From Sphingomonas glacialis (lineage in GTDB: Bacteria > Pseudomonadota > Alphaproteobacteria > Sphingomonadales > Sphingomonadaceae): a stretch of DNA of 64,000 nt. The DNA is taken from assembly GCF_006439055.1 (NCBI RefSeq), contig NZ_RCZC01000002.1, forward strand, positions 1,209,966-1,273,965. The letters run 5' to 3'. Below the pieces are notes generated by a model. That model was given only the letters and a program-made list of their open reading frames with translations, was not told where the DNA came from and searched no databases. The position numbers and the translations under genes are program-made. Shown piece after piece: positions 59,933 to 64,000 of the stretch (the first letter of the stretch is position 1; the number at the start of each line of letters is the position of its first letter).

Positions 59933-61615
59933 ATGGACGCGCATCTCAGGATCCTCTTCTTCGTATCGGCAGTCGCGGGATCGTTCGGCGGAAATGGCGC
60001 TGCGGCGCAAACCTCCGGGCCCGTCCCCGCTCAGCTTTCGCAACTCCCCTCGGCACCGGTCCCACCCGCATCGGTACCCGATCTGCGCATCACTACGCCT
60101 GATGTCGCCGCCGAGCAGGGGCCGACGGGGATCCCGTTCTCGCTCCATGCGCTGCATGTCAGCGGGCAAACGCGCTTCACCGAGGGGGAACTGGTCGCCG
60201 CGACGGGCTTCGTACCCGACCGGATGCTGACCCTGCCCGATTTGCGGAACATGGCGTTGCGCATCACGCGGTTCTACAACGCGCACGGCTATATCGTCGC
60301 ACAAGCCTATGTGCACGCGCAGAAGATCCTCGATGGTGCCGTCACGATCGCGGTGATCGAGGGCCATTATGGCGCGATCACGCTCCAGAATGGATCGCAT
60401 CTGCGCGACGGCACGGCCAAGGCGGTGCTCCGCGGGCTCGACCACGGCGATCTCGTCGCCGCCGCGCCGCTCGAACGGCGGCTGCTGTTGCTGTCCGACC
60501 TGCCGGGCGTGCGCGTCCGCTCCACACTGAGCCCGGGCGCGGATGTCGGCACGTCGGATCTGCTGGTCGATGTCACCCCCGGCCACCGGATCACCGGCGA
60601 CGTCGAAGTCAGCAATGCCGGGAACCCCTATACCGGCCTGTACCAGGGCGGCGGCACGATCAATCTTAATGAACCGCTCGGGATCGGCGACGTGCTGAGC
60701 CTGCGCGTGCTGACCTCGGGCGGCGGCCTGCAATATGGTCGCGTGTCGTATCAGGCGCAGGCAGGCAATCTCACGCTCGGCGCGGCCTATGCCTATTTCC
60801 ACTACCGGCTCGGCGAGCAATTCGACGTGCTCGACGCAACCGGCAGCCAGCAGATCGGTAGCCTCTACGCGGCCTACCCGCTGGTCCGCAGCTACGACAA
60901 CAATCTGCAGCTGCGCGGGCAATTCGATTATCGCGCGATGCGCGACAATATCGACGCGTTCGCGAGCGTCAGCCGGCGCCGCGCCGAAGTGCTGTCGATC
61001 GGGCTGACCGGCGATCATCATGATCGCTTCGGCGGCGGCGGGTGGGACAGCTATTCGCTGTACCTCAGCGGCGGCAATCTCGACATCCGCACTCCGCTCA
61101 TCCGCGTGAACGACGCCGCGACCGCGCGCACCAACGGCCATTTCGGCAAGCTCCGCTTCAGCGCCGACCGCTTGCGGACCGTCACCGGGCCGCTGTCGCT
61201 CTATGCCGGAGTGCGCGGACAGATCGCGTTCAACAATCTCGACGTGACCGAGAAGATGGAGCTGGGCGGCGCGAACGGCGTGCGCGCCTATCCCGAAGGC
61301 GAGGTTTACGGCGACGAAGGCTATATCGCCACCGCCGAAGCGCGCGTGATGCTCGATCCGATCAAGGGTCTGCCCGGCCGGCTGCAGGTCGCGGGCTTCT
61401 ACGATTATGGCCAGATCTGGCTGAACCACACGCCGTGGCTCGGCGGCGACAACCGCTTCACGCGCCACGGCGTCGGCGCCTCACTGACCTGGTTGCGCAA
61501 CGACAGCTTCCTCGCCCGCGCATCCTACGCCTTCCAGCTCGGCGCGCAGGCGACCTCTTACCGTCCCAACTCGACCGGCCAGTTCCGGTTCGAGGTCATC
61601 AAGTTCTTCGGGTGA
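59933..61615 (+). CDS. Two-partner secretion transporter, ShlB/FhaC type
   Basis: A 560-residue outer-membrane TpsB. A signal peptide (MDAHLRILFFVSAVAG to AAAQ) is followed by a Pro-rich plug-like stretch, POTRA (about 65-210: TEGELVAATGFVPDRMLTLPDLRNMALRITRFY, HGYIVAQAYV, VRSTLSPG), then a 16-strand barrel (DVEVSNAGNPYTGLYQGGGTINL, GANGVRAYPEGEVYGDEGYIATAE; the VRAYP element corresponds to the conserved VRGY/F motif). ATG 59933 has AGAGGA 7-12 bases upstream. The exoprotein gene follows after 52 bases. Confidence 0.92.
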   Translation: MDAHLRILFFVSAVAGSFGGNGAAAQTSGPVPAQLSQLPSAPVPPASVPDLRITTPDVAAEQGPTGIPFSLHALHVSGQTRFTEGELVAATGFVPDRMLTLPDLRNMALRITRFYNAHGYIVAQAYVHAQKILDGAVTIAVIEGHYGAITLQNGSHLRDGTAKAVLRGLDHGDLVAAAPLERRLLLLSDLPGVRVRSTLSPGADVGTSDLLVDVTPGHRITGDVEVSNAGNPYTGLYQGGGTINLNEPLGIGDVLSLRVLTSGGGLQYGRVSYQAQAGNLTLGAAYAYFHYRLGEQFDVLDATGSQQIGSLYAAYPLVRSYDNNLQLRGQFDYRAMRDNIDAFASVSRRRAEVLSIGLTGDHHDRFGGGGWDSYSLYLSGGNLDIRTPLIRVNDAATARTNGHFGKLRFSADRLRTVTGPLSLYAGVRGQIAFNNLDVTEKMELGGANGVRAYPEGEVYGDEGYIATAEARVMLDPIKGLPGRLQVAGFYDYGQIWLNHTPWLGGDNRFTRHGVGASLTWLRNDSFLARASYAFQLGAQATSYRPNSTGQFRFEVIKFFG

Positions 61616-61667
61616 TCGCGAAACCTCGCGACCAGCACGCAATGATCATCCCTCGGGAGCCGCTCTC

Positions 61668-64000
61668 ATGACACGAAAAACCTCAAGCTCGCGTCCTTCC
61701 CGCCTCACCGGCACGGTTCCGGCGCGCAAATGGCGCCCGCCCAGTGCGTGGTGCGCGAGCGCGCTCGCCGGATCGCTCGGCCTCGGCCTGATCCCTGCCG
61801 CTTATGCCGAGCCGACCGGCGGCGTCGTATCCGCGGGCAGCGCGACGATCGTGACCAATCCGAATGCGGTGACGGTGACGCAATCGTCGGCGAACGTCGC
61901 GATCAACTGGTCGAGCTTCAATATCGCCCCCACCGAGACGGTGACCTTCGTCCAGCCGAGCAGCACCTCGGTCGCGCTCAACCGTGTCACCGGCCCCGAT
62001 CCCTCGGCGATCCTCGGCACGCTCAACGCCAATGGCCAGGTGTTCCTGATCAACCCCAACGGCATCCTGTTCGGCAAGGGCGCGCAGGTGAATGTCGGCG
62101 GGCTGGTCGCCTCGACGCTCGGGCTGAGCGACGGCGATTTCATGGCCGGACGCTACAAGTTCTCGGGCGACAGCACCGCATCGGTGCTCAATGAGGGCAA
62201 GCTGAGCGCGGATGGCGGTTACGTCGCCTTGCTCGGCGCGAACGTTGGCAATACCGGCGTGATCTCGGCGCGCCTCGGCACCGTCGCGCTTGCCGCGGGC
62301 AAGGCCGTGACGCTCGACGTTGCGGGCAATGGCTTGCTCAACGTCACCGTCGATGCCGGCGCGCTCAATGCGCTGGCGAGCAATGGCGGGATGATCGTCG
62401 CGGATGGCGGGAACGTCCTGCTGACCGCAGTCTCAGCGAGCGCGCTGATGCACGCGGCGGTCAACAATAGCGGTGTGATCCAGGCGCGCACCGTCGAGAA
62501 CAAGAGCGGCACCATCACTTTGCTCGGCGACATGACGAGCGGAACGGTTTCGGTCGGCGGCACGCTCGACGCCAGCGCGCCGACCAGCGGTTCGGGCGGC
62601 ATGATCGAGGCCTCGGCATCGAAGGTCTCGATCGCCGACAACGCTGTGATCACGACGCTCGCGCCGTTCGGCACGACCGGCACCTTCACGATCGATCCGT
62701 ACGATTTCACCATCGCGCCGATTGGCGGCGATATCTCCGGCGCGACGCTGTCGGCGCTGCTCGTCACCAACAGCGTGACGATCAGCACCCAGACCGGCTC
62801 GACCGCGACGGTGGCGGGGGCACCGCCTGTCACCACGATCAATTCGGGGACGACCGGCAATGGTGACAACACCGTCAACGATGCGATCAGCTGGACCGCC
62901 TCGCCGAGCACGACGACGCTCAAGCTGCTCGCCGACCGCGACGTCAACGTGAACCGCGCGGTCACCGCGACCAACGGCAATTTCGTGATCTGCTGTGGGC
63001 GCGACATCACCGTGCGCGCTGCGATCACCACGACCAACGGCAGCATGTTGCTCAACGCCGGCCGCACCTTCGCGCTCACGAACGCCGGCGTCCTGACGGT
63101 GACCGACGGCAACATCACGTTGTGCGCGGGGCTCGACATCACGATTGCCGGCGCGATGACGCTGACGCGCGGAACGAACGTTCCCGCGCAAAGCCTCGGC
63201 CTGGCGCCGGGGCTGGTCCTGATTGCCGGCAATGCCGGGACCGGGCCGGGCGTCGCCGGGGGTACGGTGATCTTTGCACCGGGCACGCCGCGCGTCGCCG
63301 TCACCGGACCGAACGCACCGGTCGCGATCTATTACAACCCGATCTCCTATGCGACGCCAGGCGACTATCTCCTCAATTTCACGCTGACGAACGGCGCGAC
63401 GCTGAGCCAGTTCATGCTGGTCTACCCCGGCGCGACCAAGACCGCCGACGGCACGACCAACGCGGTCCTGTCGGGGTTCAACAGCACGGCCGCCAGTGGT
63501 CTCCCGACCGGCGTGGCGCTGGTCGCGGGCACCGGCGCGACCGCTACCTATGACAGTGCCGGCGAGGGCACCGGGATCGGCGTGACCTTTACCGGCTACA
63601 GCCTGAGCGGGACCAACGCCGCCCAATACGCCCTCGCCGCGGCATGCTGCACGACCGGGTTCAGGACCGTAGGAACGATCGCTGCGGCCCCGCCGCCGCC
63701 AACTCCGACTCCGACTCCGACGCCGACCCCAACGCCTACGCCAACGCCTACGCCTACGCCAACTCCAACCCCAACTCCGACGCCGACGCCGACGCCGACT
63801 CCGACTCCGACGCCAACTCCAACTCCAACTCCAACTCCAACCCCAACCCCGACGCCAACTCCAACTCCAACTCCAACCCCGACGCCAACTCCAACTCCAA
63901 CCCCGACGCCAACGCCGACGCCAACTCCAACTCCAACTCCAACTCCGACGCCAACGCCGACGCCAACTCCAACTCCAACCCCGACGCCAACGCCGACGCC
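61668..64000 (+). CDS. TpsA exoprotein (filamentous haemagglutinin-like) with (Thr-Pro)n stalk, incomplete at window end
   Basis: At least 777 codons, open at the end. Extended signal peptide of about 47 residues (KWRPPSAWCASALAG to AAYA). The TPS secretion domain starts after it: SVALNRVTG at 101-109, then LNANGQVFLINPNGILFGKG with the signature NPNG at 129-132. Beta-helical repeats follow (TLSALLVTNSVTIST, LLADRDVNVNRAVTATNGN, GRDITVRAAITTTNGS), then YPGATKTADGTTNAVLSGF, as in MBG/YDG-type segments. From residue 679 the sequence is Thr-Pro dipeptides only. Exported by the TpsB upstream. The ligand and role are unknown. Confidence 0.9.
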   Translation, partial: MTRKTSSSRPSRLTGTVPARKWRPPSAWCASALAGSLGLGLIPAAYAEPTGGVVSAGSATIVTNPNAVTVTQSSANVAINWSSFNIAPTETVTFVQPSSTSVALNRVTGPDPSAILGTLNANGQVFLINPNGILFGKGAQVNVGGLVASTLGLSDGDFMAGRYKFSGDSTASVLNEGKLSADGGYVALLGANVGNTGVISARLGTVALAAGKAVTLDVAGNGLLNVTVDAGALNALASNGGMIVADGGNVLLTAVSASALMHAAVNNSGVIQARTVENKSGTITLLGDMTSGTVSVGGTLDASAPTSGSGGMIEASASKVSIADNAVITTLAPFGTTGTFTIDPYDFTIAPIGGDISGATLSALLVTNSVTISTQTGSTATVAGAPPVTTINSGTTGNGDNTVNDAISWTASPSTTTLKLLADRDVNVNRAVTATNGNFVICCGRDITVRAAITTTNGSMLLNAGRTFALTNAGVLTVTDGNITLCAGLDITIAGAMTLTRGTNVPAQSLGLAPGLVLIAGNAGTGPGVAGGTVIFAPGTPRVAVTGPNAPVAIYYNPISYATPGDYLLNFTLTNGATLSQFMLVYPGATKTADGTTNAVLSGFNSTAASGLPTGVALVAGTGATATYDSAGEGTGIGVTFTGYSLSGTNAAQYALAAACCTTGFRTVGTIAAAPPPPTPTPTPTPTPTPTPTPTPTPTPTPTPTPTPTPTPTPTPTPTPTPTPTPTPTPTPTPTPTPTPTPTPTPTPTPTPTPTPTPTPTPTPTPTPTPTPTPTPT
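63702..64000 (+). repeat. (ACNCCN)n tract coding for Thr-Pro repeats
   Basis: A 299-base tract of alternating Thr (ACT/ACG/ACC) and Pro (CCA/CCG/CCC/CCT) codons, running off the window. The codon wobble varies along the tract, with larger blocks repeated (ACTCCAACTCCAACTCC and ACGCCAACGCCGACGCC), so it probably grows and shrinks by recombination. Confidence 0.95.

Noticed and set aside
63754..63990. Minus-strand frame coding for Glu-Leu-Ala-Ser repeats
   Set aside because: It is the reverse reading of the Thr-Pro tract and has no independent support.

Overview
The window is GC-rich, densely coded chromosomal DNA from an alphaproteobacterium, most likely a Sphingomonas-like member of the Sphingomonadales. 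The pointers are a GcrA cell-cycle regulator, UPF0262, DUF2849 and DUF934 proteins, MetZ for methionine synthesis, a FixL/FixJ-type two-component locus, APS-reductase-type sulfate assimilation, and several families of G/C-rich palindromic intergenic repeats. No rRNA, tRNA, CRISPR array, integrase or insertion sequence was found.

Layout: 1-11 kb holds lipB, a small Thr/Asn/Met-rich lipoprotein, queE-queC, hslO, argF-argD, a truncated efflux-adaptor lipoprotein with an ABC-2 permease, gcrA and an outer-membrane barrel. 11-23.8 kb holds parE, a beta-lactamase-fold hydrolase, a TonB-like TPR protein, a LysR-GNAT-membrane-protein operon, metZ-apaG, a PMT-type glycosyltransferase, a chemotaxis receptor and an OprB-like porin. 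23.8-27.9 kb is a chaperone-usher (spore coat U type) pilus locus that looks broken: the usher has an in-frame TAG and no signal peptide, and one subunit has a frameshift at its signal-peptide junction. 28-32.3 kb is a signalling block (PAS histidine kinase, two FixJ-like regulators, double-PilZ protein). 32.3-45.6 kb carries recO-leuB-glycosyltransferase, a polysaccharide deacetylase with a FemAB/CelD-like acyltransferase, a nitronate monooxygenase-like enzyme, a GT4 glycosyltransferase, an SDR-GH130 pair, a hydrolase and SelO. 45.8-52.2 kb has astD with an overlapping GAF gene, then the sulfur operon cobA-DUF2849-cysI-DUF934-cysH. 52.4-58.6 kb has a frameshifted RNase II-type gene, dnaB, UPF0262-GH25-cdd, a zinc-peptidase-like protein and dcd.

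58.6-59.9 kb is a 1.3 kb stretch without a convincing gene, AT-richer towards its 3' end. It precedes a two-partner (type Vb) secretion pair: a TpsB transporter and a TpsA exoprotein that is still open at the window end, inside a Thr-Pro repeat tract of at least 99 residues.

The most notable points are the TpsA with its giant (Thr-Pro)n stalk, a 25-bp-armed palindromic repeat translated in frame inside the DUF934 gene, the decaying pilus locus, and two frameshifts that can each be repaired by restoring one G in a would-be CCGG. I did not find a system that I can defend as wholly new.
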